Shown in pieces: positions 21,506 through 29,538 of a stretch of DNA of 64,000 nt. Position numbers and translations under genes: made by a program. The notes under the pieces were generated by a model. The model was not told the DNA's origin and made no database searches. It saw only the letters and a list, made by a program, of their open reading frames with translations. The stretch spans positions 4,786,001 to 4,850,000 of the forward strand of contig NZ_JADPZX010000001.1 of the NCBI RefSeq assembly GCF_015712165.1. Reading direction: 5' to 3'. This DNA comes from Streptomyces spinoverrucosus (lineage in GTDB: Bacteria > Actinomycetota > Actinomycetes > Streptomycetales > Streptomycetaceae). Each line of letters starts with the position of its first letter. Position 1 is the stretch's first letter.

Positions 21506-23899
21506 CTACGCGGGCACGCGGCGGTCGACCCACTTCCACAGCACCTCCAGGACGACCGCCGCCACCACCGCCATCCCCACGGCGATCCACGGCACCGTCA
21601 TCCCCACCAGCTTCAGCGCGAAGAAGTCCTGCAACCAGGGCACCACCAGCACCACCACGAACAGCGCCCCCATCGACGCCACCAACGCCACCCGCCACCA
21701 CGTGTAGGGCCGGGCGACGATCGCGAGCACCCACATCGCGATCAGGAACAGCGTCAGCGTCGCGGCGCTCGTCTCCGCGGCCAGCGCACCGGGCCCCGTG
21801 TAGTACTGCCGGGCGATCAGATACGTCGCGAAGGTCGCCAGCGCGGCCAGCACCCCACCCGGAATCGAGTACCGCATCACCCGCCGCACGAAGTTGGGCT
21901 TGGCCCGTTCCTTGTTGGGCGCCAGGGCGAGGAAGAAGGCCGGGACGCCGATCGTCAGCGTGGAGAGCAGCGTCAGGTGGCGGGGCAGGAACGGATACTC
22001 GACCTGCGAGCACACCACCAGGACCGCCAGCAGCACCGAGTACACGGTCTTGACCAGGAACAGGGTCGCCACGCGCGTGATGTTGCCGATGACCCGGCGG
22101 CCCTCCGCCACCACCGACGGCAGGGTGGCGAAGCTGTTGTTCAGCAGCACGATCTGGGCCACCGCCCGCGTGGCCTCCGACCCCGAGCCCATCGCGACCC
22201 CGATGTCGGCGTCCTTCAGCGCGAGCACGTCGTTCACGCCGTCGCCGGTCATCGCGACCGTGTGCCCGTGGGACTGCAGCGCCCCGACCATGTCCCGTTT
22301 CTGCTGCGGGGTGACCCGCCCGAACACCGTGCCCTCGTCGAGGGCCTCGGCCATCCCGTCCCGGTCGGCGGGCAGCCGGCGCGCGTCCACCGTCGTACCG
22401 GCCAGCCCCAGCTTGCTCGCCACCGCCCCGACCGACACCGCGTTGTCGCCGGAGATGACCTTGGCGTCGACGTTCTGGTCGGCGAAGTAGCGCAGCGTGT
22501 CCGCGGCGTCGGGGCGCAGCCGCTGTTCGAGTACGACGAGGGCGGCGGGCTTGGCGTCCCGGGTGATCTCGGGGGAGTCCAGGTCACCGGCGGCGCGGGC
22601 CAGCAGCAGCACCCGCAGGCCCTGCTCGTTCAGCCGGTCGGTCTCGGCGAGGCTCGGGTCGTCCGCGCGGAGCAGTACGTCGGGGGCGCCGAGGAGCCAC
22701 GTACTGGACTCGCCGTTGCCCTCGCTGAAGGACGCGCCGCTGTACTTGCGGGCGGAGGAGAAGGGCAGCGCCTCGACGCAGCGCCAGTCGTCGTTGTCGG
22801 GGTAGGCGTCGATGATCGCCTGTAGGGAGGAGTTCGGGCGCGGGTCGGACTCGCCGAGGGCGCCGAGCACCTGCCGTACGTACGTCTCGTCGTGGCCGTC
22901 CAGCGTGCGCAGCTCGGTGACGTCCATGCCGCCCTCGGTGAGGGTGCCGGTCTTGTCGAGGCAGACGGTGTCGACGCGGGCGAGACCCTCGATCGCGGGC
23001 AGCTCCTGCACCAGGCACTGCTTGCGGCCGAGCCGGATCACGCCGATCGCGAAGGCGACGGAGGTGAGCAGCACCAGGCCCTCGGGGACCATGGGGACGA
23101 TTCCGCCGACGGTACGGGCGACGGAGTCCTTGAAGTCGGTCTCCTTCACCACCAGCTGGCTGATGATCAGGCCGATGGCGGTGGGGGCCATCATCCACGT
23201 CACGTACTTGAGGATCGTGGAGATGCCGGAGCGCAGCTCGGAGTGGACCAGCGTGAACCGGGAGGCCTCCTCGGCGAGCTGTGCGGCGTACGCCTCGCGC
23301 CCCACCTTGGTGGCCTGGAACGCCCCGCCCCCGGCGACCACGAAGCTGCCGGACATGACCTGGTCCCCCGGCCGCTTGACGACCGGATCGGCCTCGCCGG
23401 TCAGCAGCGACTCGTCGATCTCCAGCCCGTCCGCCTCGACGCACACCCCGTCGACGACGACCTTGTCGCCCGGCCCGATCTCGATCAGGTCGTCCAGCAC
23501 GATCTGAGCCGTACCGACCTCGGCGGCGACCCCGTCCCGCCGTACGGTCGGGCGCACCTCGCCGATCAGGGCCAGGGAGTCCAGGGTCTTCTTCGCCCGC
23601 CACTCCTGGAGGATGCCGATGCCGGTGTTGGCGAGGATGACGAAGCCGAAGAGGCTGTCCTGGATCGGCGCGACGACCAGCATGATCGCCCAGAGCACAC
23701 CGATGATCGCGTTGAACCGGGTGAAGACGTTGGCGCGGATGATGTCGACCATCGACCGGCTGCTGCGCACCGGCACGTCGTTGACCTCGCCCCGCGCGAC
23801 CCGTTCGGCGACCTCGGCGGCGGTGAGTCCGGTGGTGGGGGAGGTCGCGCGCAAGGGGTGCGCGGGATCGAGATCGGCGCCCGCGTCGATGTGCGTCAT
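21506..23899 (-). CDS. P-type cation ATPase, CtpE-like
   Basis: 797 residues. All P-type landmarks are present: actuator TGEAD (about residue 167), phosphorylation DKTGTLTEGGMD (about 314), hinge TGDGVNDVLALKDADIGVAMG (about 549), and an M4 PMVPEGLVLL (about 270) that carries a PEG motif rather than a heavy-metal CPx. There is no N-terminal CxxC metal domain. The arrangement fits the mycobacterial CtpE group, linked to calcium uptake. Four or five membrane helices close the protein. ATG 23899; two inverted repeats (23928-23978) lie immediately upstream and could be its operator. Ion specificity is not readable from sequence. Confidence 0.9.
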   Translation of the reverse strand: MTHIDAGADLDPAHPLRATSPTTGLTAAEVAERVARGEVNDVPVRSSRSMVDIIRANVFTRFNAIIGVLWAIMLVVAPIQDSLFGFVILANTGIGILQEWRAKKTLDSLALIGEVRPTVRRDGVAAEVGTAQIVLDDLIEIGPGDKVVVDGVCVEADGLEIDESLLTGEADPVVKRPGDQVMSGSFVVAGGGAFQATKVGREAYAAQLAEEASRFTLVHSELRSGISTILKYVTWMMAPTAIGLIISQLVVKETDFKDSVARTVGGIVPMVPEGLVLLTSVAFAIGVIRLGRKQCLVQELPAIEGLARVDTVCLDKTGTLTEGGMDVTELRTLDGHDETYVRQVLGALGESDPRPNSSLQAIIDAYPDNDDWRCVEALPFSSARKYSGASFSEGNGESSTWLLGAPDVLLRADDPSLAETDRLNEQGLRVLLLARAAGDLDSPEITRDAKPAALVVLEQRLRPDAADTLRYFADQNVDAKVISGDNAVSVGAVASKLGLAGTTVDARRLPADRDGMAEALDEGTVFGRVTPQQKRDMVGALQSHGHTVAMTGDGVNDVLALKDADIGVAMGSGSEATRAVAQIVLLNNSFATLPSVVAEGRRVIGNITRVATLFLVKTVYSVLLAVLVVCSQVEYPFLPRHLTLLSTLTIGVPAFFLALAPNKERAKPNFVRRVMRYSIPGGVLAALATFATYLIARQYYTGPGALAAETSAATLTLFLIAMWVLAIVARPYTWWRVALVASMGALFVVVLVVPWLQDFFALKLVGMTVPWIAVGMAVVAAVVLEVLWKWVDRRVPA

Positions 23900-23927
23900 G
23901 CATTCGACGGTACGTGCGGATTTGGGC

Positions 23928-23951
23928 CTTCACCCCCCGAGTGGGGTGAAG
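23928..23951. promoter_or_regulatory. Inverted repeat upstream of the P-type ATPase gene
   Basis: CTTCACCCC (23928-23936), 6-nt spacer, GGGGTGAAG (23943-23951): perfect 9-bp arms, 29 bp before the ATPase start. Typical size and position for a dimeric repressor site. The regulator is not identified. Confidence 0.5.
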
Positions 23952-23956
23952 ATCCG

Positions 23957-23978
23957 ACTACGGGAGGACGTCCGTAGT
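23957..23978. promoter_or_regulatory. Second inverted repeat upstream of the P-type ATPase gene
   Basis: ACTACGG (23957-23963), 8-nt spacer, CCGTAGT (23972-23978). It lies 6 bp beyond the first inverted repeat, in the 111-bp gap shared with the DUF2530 gene end. Confidence 0.35.
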
Positions 23979-24010
23979 TCCTCGGTTGTACGGGGGAGTT
24001 CCCGTTGGTC

Positions 24011-24286
24011 CTACGGGTTCGTCTGCTCGCGTGCCGCGGCCGCGCGCTTGATCGCGGCGTCGCGCCTGCGGACGTACCAGATGCCGAGCAGGCCGAGCCC
24101 GCCGCCGGCCAGACAGGTCCACAGCCACCAGGTGTGGCCGCGCTCGTCGAACCAGCCGTAGAAGGGCAGCTGGGCCAGGAAGAGGACGAACCAGACGATC
24201 GTGCCGCCGGTGACGGTGCCGACCACGGGGCCCTCCAGGGGCTCCGGCGCCTCGTGCTTGGGGGATCCCGAAAAAAGACCGGCCAT
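24011..24286 (-). CDS. DUF2530 small membrane protein
   Basis: 91 residues, ATG 24286 (GTG 24292 possible). Two membrane helices (TIVWFVLFLAQLPFYGWF and WLWTCLAGGGLGLLGIWYV) with a DERGHTWW loop, and a basic tail RRRDAAIKRAAAAREQ. It matches DUF2530, an actinobacterial family without known function. Divergent from the purine permease gene. Confidence 0.8.
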   Translation of the reverse strand: MAGLFSGSPKHEAPEPLEGPVVGTVTGGTIVWFVLFLAQLPFYGWFDERGHTWWLWTCLAGGGLGLLGIWYVRRRDAAIKRAAAAREQTNP

Positions 24287-24419
24287 GGGCACAGCTTACG
24301 AGGCGGGTCCGGAGGCCCGTACGCCGAATGGGTCTACGCGCGGAGATAGCACTTCGCCCCTCATATGTTCATACTGAAACCGTTTGTCTTTGACCGGTTC
24401 TGTTCGTAGGAAAGAACAA

Positions 24420-25871
24420 ATGCCCACCTCGGCCTCCCCCAAGGCTCCCGCGCCCGAGCAGCCGGGCGGCGCGCCCGCGTACGGCGCCCTCGACCGCTAC
24501 TTCAAGATCTCGGAACGCGGCAGCACGCTCGCCCGTGAGGTCCGAGGCGGTCTCGCCACCTTCTTCGCGATGGCCTACATCATCGTGCTGAACCCGATCA
24601 TCCTCGGCAGCGCGAAGGACATGTACGGCAACCAGCTCGACAACGGGCAGCTGGTCACCGCGACGGCGCTCACCGCGGCGTTCACCACCCTGCTCATGGG
24701 CGTCATCGGCAACGTGCCGATCGCGCTGGCCGCCGGTCTGGGGGTGAACTCGGTCGTCGCGCTCCAGCTCGCCCCGCGGATGTCCTGGCCGGACGCCATG
24801 GGCATGGTGGTGCTCGCCGGTTTCGTGGTGATGCTGCTGGTCGCCACCGGTCTGCGCGAGCGCGTGATGAACGCCGTGCCGTACGGCCTGCGCAAGGCCA
24901 TCGCCATCGGTATCGGCCTGTTCATCATGCTGATCGGACTCGTCGACGCCGGTTTCGTCTCCCGCATCCCGGACGCCGCCCAGACCACCGTCCCGCTCCA
25001 GCTCGGCCCCACCGGTCACCTCAACGGCTGGCCGGTGCTGATCTTCGTCCTCGGCGTGCTGCTCACGCTGGCGCTGATCGTGCGGAAGGTGTCCGGCGCG
25101 ATCCTGATCTCCATCGTGGCGATGACGGTGGTCGCGGTGGTCATCGAGGCCCTCGCCGACGTCCCGTCCTGGGGCCTGACCACCCCGAAGTGGCCCGGCA
25201 ACCCCGTCGCCACCCCCGACTTCGAGCTGATCGGCCAGGTCAGCCTGTTCGGCGGTTTCGCCAAGGTCGGTGTGCTGACCGGCGTCCTGTTCGTCTTCAC
25301 GGTCCTGCTGTCGTGCTTCTTCGACGCGATGGGCACGATCATGGGCGTCAGCGACGAGGCCAAGCTGACCGACGCCGAGGGGCAGATGCCGGGCATCAAC
25401 AAGGTCCTGTTCGTCGACGGCATCGCGGTCGCCGCGGGCGGCGCCAGCTCCTCCTCGGCCACCACCTGCTTCGTGGAGTCCACGGCCGGCGTCGGCGAGG
25501 GCGCCCGCACCGGCTTCGCGAACGTCGTCACCGGCTCGCTGTTCGCCCTGGCGCTCTTCCTGACGCCGGTGGCCACCATGGTCCCGTCCCAGGCGGCCAC
25601 GCCCGCGCTGGTGGCGGTGGGCTTCCTGATCCTGGCCGGTTCGATCCGGGAGATCGACTGGGCGGACTACACGATCGCCATGCCGGCCTTCGTGACGATG
25701 CTGATGATGCCGTTCACCTACTCGATCACCAACGGCATCGGCATGGGCTTCATCACCTTCGTGGTGCTGCGCCTGGCGGCGGGCCGGGGCCGGGAGGTCC
25801 CGGTGGCGATGTACGCCGTGGCGGCGGTGTTCGCCTTCTACTACCTGATGCCGGCGCTGGGTCTGACCTGA
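24420..25871 (+). CDS. NCS2/AzgA-type guanine/hypoxanthine permease
   Basis: 483 residues; ATG 24420 preceded by GGAAAGAACAA. Proton-coupled purine uptake family. Signs are LDRYFKISERGSTLAREVRGG then LATFFAMAYIIVLNP (residues 20-60, the AzgA opening), GNVPIALAAGLGVNSVVA near residue 100, and the substrate-site motif ASSSSATTCFVESTAGVGEGARTG near residue 345. About 13 membrane helices. The 130-bp upstream region is relatively AT-rich (around CATATGTTCATACTG) but no riboswitch fold was found. Exact purine preference is unknown. Confidence 0.9.
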   Translation: MPTSASPKAPAPEQPGGAPAYGALDRYFKISERGSTLAREVRGGLATFFAMAYIIVLNPIILGSAKDMYGNQLDNGQLVTATALTAAFTTLLMGVIGNVPIALAAGLGVNSVVALQLAPRMSWPDAMGMVVLAGFVVMLLVATGLRERVMNAVPYGLRKAIAIGIGLFIMLIGLVDAGFVSRIPDAAQTTVPLQLGPTGHLNGWPVLIFVLGVLLTLALIVRKVSGAILISIVAMTVVAVVIEALADVPSWGLTTPKWPGNPVATPDFELIGQVSLFGGFAKVGVLTGVLFVFTVLLSCFFDAMGTIMGVSDEAKLTDAEGQMPGINKVLFVDGIAVAAGGASSSSATTCFVESTAGVGEGARTGFANVVTGSLFALALFLTPVATMVPSQAATPALVAVGFLILAGSIREIDWADYTIAMPAFVTMLMMPFTYSITNGIGMGFITFVVLRLAAGRGREVPVAMYAVAAVFAFYYLMPALGLT

Positions 25872-25896
25872 GCCGCGCCGGGCCCGGCCGGAACGG

Positions 25897-26079
25897 TCAG
25901 GTGACCCCGTAGAACCGCTCCGTCTCCTCCACGGCGGCCTCGAACCGCTCGTCGAAGTCATCGCGAATGAGCGTCCGGACGACATAGTCCTGGACGCTCA
26001 TTCCGCGTTTCGCGGCCCGGTGCCGCAGGCGTTCGAGCAGGTCACCGTCTATTCGCAGGCTGAGCACACTGGTCCCCAT
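25897..26079 (-). CDS. Ribbon-helix-helix protein (antitoxin-like)
   Basis: 60 residues from ATG 26079. The MetJ/Arc fold is visible: strand SVLSLRIDG, helix DLLERLRHRAAKRG, then MSVQDYVVRTLIRDDFDERF. The C-terminal helix EERFEAAVEETERFYGVT is where VapB/RelB-type antitoxins bind toxin. No toxin gene is adjacent, so it may be a stand-alone repressor or an orphan antitoxin. A palindrome TCACCC-N4-GGGTGA at 26133-26148, 54 bp upstream, could be its autoregulatory site. Confidence 0.75.
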   Translation of the reverse strand: MGTSVLSLRIDGDLLERLRHRAAKRGMSVQDYVVRTLIRDDFDERFEAAVEETERFYGVT

Positions 26080-26132
26080 GCACACGAGGGTCGGGGGCGC
26101 TCCCGGACGACGGGTCACGTTCCGCGGCCGGA

Positions 26133-26148
26133 TCACCCGTATGGGTGA
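26133..26148. promoter_or_regulatory. Palindrome between the RHH and MarR genes
   Basis: TCACCC, GTAT, GGGTGA: perfect 6-bp arms in the divergent promoter region. Likely operator; the owner (RHH or MarR) is uncertain. Confidence 0.4.
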
Positions 26149-26199
26149 AGGTGGGCTTGCGTGGCGCGTCTCACGGCATTCGGGCGTGTCGCGGGTGTT

Positions 26200-26228
26200 C
26201 CTTAGAGAGGGTAATGAGTTAAGCTAAA
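26200..26228. promoter_or_regulatory. Candidate MarR operator/promoter
   Basis: AT-rich stretch directly before the marR-like start: CCTTAG (26200-26205) and CTAAAG (26224-26229) are near-inverted repeats, with TTAAGCTAA between them. MarR repressors commonly bind such sites over their own -10. Inferred only. Confidence 0.3.
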
Positions 26229-26232
26229 GAAC

Positions 26233-26670
26233 ATGCCGGACCTTACCCATGGCGACGACGCTGCCGCCGTGAACTCCCTGCGATCGGCCGTGATGCGGCT
26301 GTCCCGTCGGCTCAAGCACCAGCGGGTCGACGAGTCACTGAGCCCGACCGAGATGTCGGTCCTGGGCACCCTGGCCCGCTGTGGCACCGCCACCCCGGGC
26401 GAACTCGCCCGCAAGGAACACGTGCAGCCGCCGTCGATGACCCGCATCGTCGCGCTGCTGGAGGCCAAGGGGCTGGTTCGGCTGGAGCCGCACCCCGAGG
26501 ACCGGCGCCAGAAGGTCGTCACGCAGACGGAGCGGGCCGAGGCGATGCTCGAGGAGAGCCGTCGCAAGCGGAACGCGTTCCTGGCCTCGCTGGTCGAGGA
26601 CCTCGACGAGGACGAGTGGGCGAAACTGCGCGCCGCCGCCCCCGTGCTGGAGAAGCTCGCGCATCTGTAA
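26233..26670 (+). CDS. MarR-family transcriptional regulator
   Basis: 145 residues. Winged helix with recognition region LARKEHVQPPSMTRIVALLEAKGLV (residues ~55-80) and wing RLEPHPEDRRQKVVTQT. It begins with helix VNSLRSAVMRLSRRLKHQRVDESL. Only 28 bp upstream of the MFS exporter gene on the same strand, the classic layout in which MarR represses an efflux pump and is released by its substrate. ATG 26233 lies close to the probable transcription start. Confidence 0.9.
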   Translation: MPDLTHGDDAAAVNSLRSAVMRLSRRLKHQRVDESLSPTEMSVLGTLARCGTATPGELARKEHVQPPSMTRIVALLEAKGLVRLEPHPEDRRQKVVTQTERAEAMLEESRRKRNAFLASLVEDLDEDEWAKLRAAAPVLEKLAHL

Positions 26671-26698
26671 CCGCACCGCCGTAAGGAGGCGAACCCCT

Positions 26699-28075
26699 TT
26701 GAGTACGGGATCCGGAGCAGACTCCGCCCCCGCACCGACCGCCCACGACACCCAGCCCACCCCCGACACCCCCGCCGACCCCGTCGAGCGCAAGTCATCG
26801 ATGTTCAGCTCGCTGAAGGTCCGCAACTACCGTCTGTTCTTCATCGGCCAGGTCGTCTCCAACACCGGCACCTGGATGCAGCGCATCGCACAGGACTGGC
26901 TGGTCCTCAGCCTCACCGGCTCCGCCACGGCCGTCGGCGTCACGACCGCTCTGCAGTTCCTGCCGATGCTGCTCTTCGGCCTCTACGGCGGAGTCCTGGT
27001 CGACCGCCTCCCCAAGCGCCCCACGCTCCTGGTCACCCAGACGTCGATGGCGATCACGGGCCTGGCCCTCGCCGTCCTGACCCTGACCGGCCACGTCGAG
27101 GTCTGGCACGTGTACGTCGCCGCCTTCGCGGTCGGCCTCGCCACGGTCGTCGACAACCCCGCCCGGCAGTCCTTCGTCAGCGAGATGGTCGGCCCCGACC
27201 AGTTGCAGAACGCCGTCAGCCTGAACTCCGCGAACTTCCAGTCCGCCCGCATGATCGGCCCCGCCGTCGCCGGCGTACTGATCACCGGCGTGGGCACCGG
27301 CTGGGCGTTCCTCTTCAACGGCCTGTCCTACGTCGCCCCGCTCGCCGGCCTGCTGCTGATGCGCCCGCGCGAACTGCACCCCGTCCAGCGCGCCCCGCGC
27401 GGCAAGGGGCAGCTGCGCGAGGGCCTGTCGTACGTCGCCGGGCGCCCCGAGCTGATCTGGCCGATCGTGCTGGTCGGCTTCATAGGGACGTTCGCGTTCA
27501 ACTTCCCGGTCTATCTCTCGGCCTTCGTGGACGACGTCTTCCATGCCGGCGCGGGCACGTACAGCCTGTTCAACACGCTGATGGCGGTCGGCTCGGTGAC
27601 CGGCGCGCTGCTCGCCGCCCGTCGCGGCACGGCCCGGATGCGGCTGCTGGCCGCGGCGGCGCTGGTCTTCGGCGCGGTGGAGATCGTGGCCGCGGTGACC
27701 CCGTCGCTGTGGCTCTTCGCCCTGCTGATGATCCCGCTCGGCATCTTCGGCATGACGGTCAACGTCACCGCCAACACCGGCATCCAGATGGCCACCGACC
27801 CGGAGATGCGGGGCCGTGTCATGGCCCTGTACATGATGGTCTTCCTGGGCGGTTCCCCGGTCGGCGCCCCGATCGTCGGCTGGATCACGGACACCTACGG
27901 CGCCCGCGTCGGCCTCGCGACCGGCGGAGCGGTGGCGGCCCTGGCCGCCCTCACCATCGGCCTGATCGTGGCCCGCGCCGGGGGCCTGCGCCTGTCGGTC
28001 GGCTGGCACCACGGCCATCCGAGGGTGCGCTTCGTACCACGCGAGCGGCGGGAGGAGCTGGCGACGGCGGCATGA
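26699..28075 (+). CDS. MFS exporter (MFS_3/enterobactin-exporter-like)
   Basis: 458 residues. The TTG at 26699 is chosen because a perfect AAGGAGG stands 9 nt upstream. N-terminal ~35 residues are disordered, then SLKVRNYRLFFIGQVVSNTGTWMQ and DWLVLSLTGSATAVGVTTAL, typical of MFS_3. The loop motif GVLVDRLPKRPTLL follows near residue 100; DNPARQSFVSEMVGPD near residue 155 is also characteristic of this exporter family. About 11-12 helices. Likely drug or siderophore efflux controlled by the MarR gene upstream. Confidence 0.88.
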   Translation: MSTGSGADSAPAPTAHDTQPTPDTPADPVERKSSMFSSLKVRNYRLFFIGQVVSNTGTWMQRIAQDWLVLSLTGSATAVGVTTALQFLPMLLFGLYGGVLVDRLPKRPTLLVTQTSMAITGLALAVLTLTGHVEVWHVYVAAFAVGLATVVDNPARQSFVSEMVGPDQLQNAVSLNSANFQSARMIGPAVAGVLITGVGTGWAFLFNGLSYVAPLAGLLLMRPRELHPVQRAPRGKGQLREGLSYVAGRPELIWPIVLVGFIGTFAFNFPVYLSAFVDDVFHAGAGTYSLFNTLMAVGSVTGALLAARRGTARMRLLAAAALVFGAVEIVAAVTPSLWLFALLMIPLGIFGMTVNVTANTGIQMATDPEMRGRVMALYMMVFLGGSPVGAPIVGWITDTYGARVGLATGGAVAALAALTIGLIVARAGGLRLSVGWHHGHPRVRFVPRERREELATAA

Positions 28076-28097
28076 CCCGGCGCTGCCGGGCCGCCGG

Positions 28098-28685
28098 TCA
28101 GTCGCGGGGGAACTCGTCGGTCTTGAGTACCAGGCCGACCGGGGTACCGGTCAGATCGATGTCCTCGCCGAAGGGGAAGCTGACGTCACTGTGGTACTTG
28201 CCGTCCTTCGGCAGGCTGTGCAGATGCCACTCGCCGGTGCACGGGTCCACGATCAGGTACACCGGCACCTCGGCGGCGGCGTAGGCGTCCTTCTTGGGGC
28301 CGTAATCGTTGGCCGCAGTGTCCTTGGAGATGACCTCGGCGACGAATTCGACGTCCTGGTAGCGCCAGCGGCCGTTGCCGTCCTTCACGGACCGTTCGGC
28401 CATGGCCGCCAGGTCGCAGGCGAAGCCGTTCAGATGCCCGGGGAAGTCGATCCGCACGTCCGATGCCAAGCGTTTGCGGGGGTACTTCGCGCGCAACTGC
28501 TCCGCGATACCGAAGATGATCTCCCAGTGGTTCTGCCGCTGCGGTGACATGAAGATGTTCCCCCCGACGATCTCTACCTTCGTTCCCTCGGGGATGGGCA
28601 TCTTCTCGAGCCACTCGAACAGGACGTCCAGAGTCAGCTCGCCGCATTCCTCGGCCATCTCGATCCTGTCGTCAAGGACGGTCAT
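28098..28685 (-). CDS. Uma2 family endonuclease-fold protein (DUF820)
   Basis: 195 residues, ATG 28685 with GGAGGAG upstream. PD-(D/E)XK restriction-endonuclease-like fold: EGTKVEIVGGNIFMSPQ, DVRIDFPG, the acidic CDLAAMAE, and the core strand VEFVAEVISKDTAANDYGPK (Glu and Lys of the active site), then AAAEVPVYLIVDP. Uma2 proteins are abundant in actinobacteria and cyanobacteria; their biological role is unclear and a nuclease activity is unproven. A paralogue with a damaged 5' end lies at 30591-31179. The gene is convergent with the MFS exporter, separated by a small CCCGGC/GCCGGG hairpin (28076-28090). Confidence 0.88.
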   Translation of the reverse strand: MTVLDDRIEMAEECGELTLDVLFEWLEKMPIPEGTKVEIVGGNIFMSPQRQNHWEIIFGIAEQLRAKYPRKRLASDVRIDFPGHLNGFACDLAAMAERSVKDGNGRWRYQDVEFVAEVISKDTAANDYGPKKDAYAAAEVPVYLIVDPCTGEWHLHSLPKDGKYHSDVSFPFGEDIDLTGTPVGLVLKTDEFPRD

Positions 28686-28787
28686 CGTGGCGCTCCTCCC
28701 CGGCTGCCGCTCGCCCGAGTGCAGCCGCGCGGTACAACGATACGCACGGTGATCGGGACACGCCGGTGCGCGCGGCAGACTGGTCCC

Positions 28788-29360
28788 ATGAGACTTTTCG
28801 CCGCCGTGCTGCCCCCCGAGGACGTCGCACGCGAACTGGCGTCGGAAGTGACCGTTTTGCAGGGGCTGCCCGGCGCCGACGGGCTGCGCTGGACCGGCCG
28901 TCCCGGGTGGCACTTCACGCTTGCCTTTTACGGCGAGGTGGACGACGACGTCGTACCGGACCTGGCGGTCAGGCTGGAGCGGGCCGCGCATCGGACGCGG
29001 GCGTTCGAGCTGGCCGTGCGGGGCGGGGGGCAGTTCGGGCACGGGCGGGCGCTGTGGGCCGGGGCTGAGGGGGACCTCGCGACGCTGCGGCTGCTGGCCG
29101 AGCGGGCGGAGGCGGCGGCCCGGAAGGTGGGCGTGGAGATGGGGGAGCACCGGCGGTACAAGGCCCACCTGACGCTGGCCCGCAGCCGGGACGCCAGAGA
29201 CGTACGGCCGTATCTCGACGCGCTGGCCGGGTTCACGAGCCGGACGTGGACCGTGGACGAGCTGGCGCTGGTGCGCAGCAACCTGCCGACGTCCGGGGTG
29301 CCGGGCGAGCAGCCCCGCTACGAGGCGGTCGCCCGCTGGCCGCTTGGCGGGGCCGGTTAG
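28788..29360 (+). CDS. thpR: RNA 2',3'-cyclic phosphodiesterase (2H family)
   Basis: 190 residues from ATG 28788. ThpR/LigT-type 2H phosphoesterase with both catalytic motifs: HFTLAF (about residue 44) and HLTLAR (about residue 127). It opens MRLFAAVLPPEDVARELASE and ends with VRSNL near the conserved ...GxxYxxxxxWPL (PRYEAVARWPL). These enzymes hydrolyse 2',3'-cyclic phosphate RNA ends and can ligate tRNA halves in vitro. Divergent from the Uma2 gene. Confidence 0.9.
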   Translation: MRLFAAVLPPEDVARELASEVTVLQGLPGADGLRWTGRPGWHFTLAFYGEVDDDVVPDLAVRLERAAHRTRAFELAVRGGGQFGHGRALWAGAEGDLATLRLLAERAEAAARKVGVEMGEHRRYKAHLTLARSRDARDVRPYLDALAGFTSRTWTVDELALVRSNLPTSGVPGEQPRYEAVARWPLGGAG

Positions 29361-29369
29361 TCTCGATAC

Positions 29370-29459
29370 GTGGACCCGAAAACCCGGAACCGGATCATGG
29401 CCGGTGCGCTCGTACTGATGTTTGTGGTGGTGGCTGTGGCGGCGGCGTTCGGACAATAG
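29370..29459 (+). CDS. 29-residue single-helix membrane peptide
   Basis: GTG 29370 to TAG 29457-29459. Product: MDPKTRNRIMAGALVLMFVV then VAVAAAFGQ, one basic N-terminal segment and one membrane helix. I recall near-identical short peptides in other Streptomyces genomes, which argues that it is real. It follows thpR by 9 nt, and a 4 x 12-bp repeat begins at its stop codon. Function unknown. Confidence 0.6.
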   Translation: MDPKTRNRIMAGALVLMFVVVAVAAAFGQ

Positions 29460-29507
29460 ATCGGCCGATGGGTCGGCCAATGGATCGGCCGATGGGTCGG
29501 CCAATGG
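29460..29507. repeat. Four 12-bp tandem repeats
   Basis: Consensus (A/G)TCGGCC(G/A)ATGG, alternating A and G variants so that the larger 24-bp unit is exactly duplicated. It separates the 29-residue peptide gene from the aldo/keto reductase 3' end. Confidence 0.85.
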
Positions 29508-29538
29508 ACACGCCGGTCGCCACCGCCACGCCTGCCGC

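Noticed and set aside
24300..24419. Purine riboswitch upstream of the NCS2 permease
   Set aside because: The conserved purine-aptamer core and paired loops could not be found.
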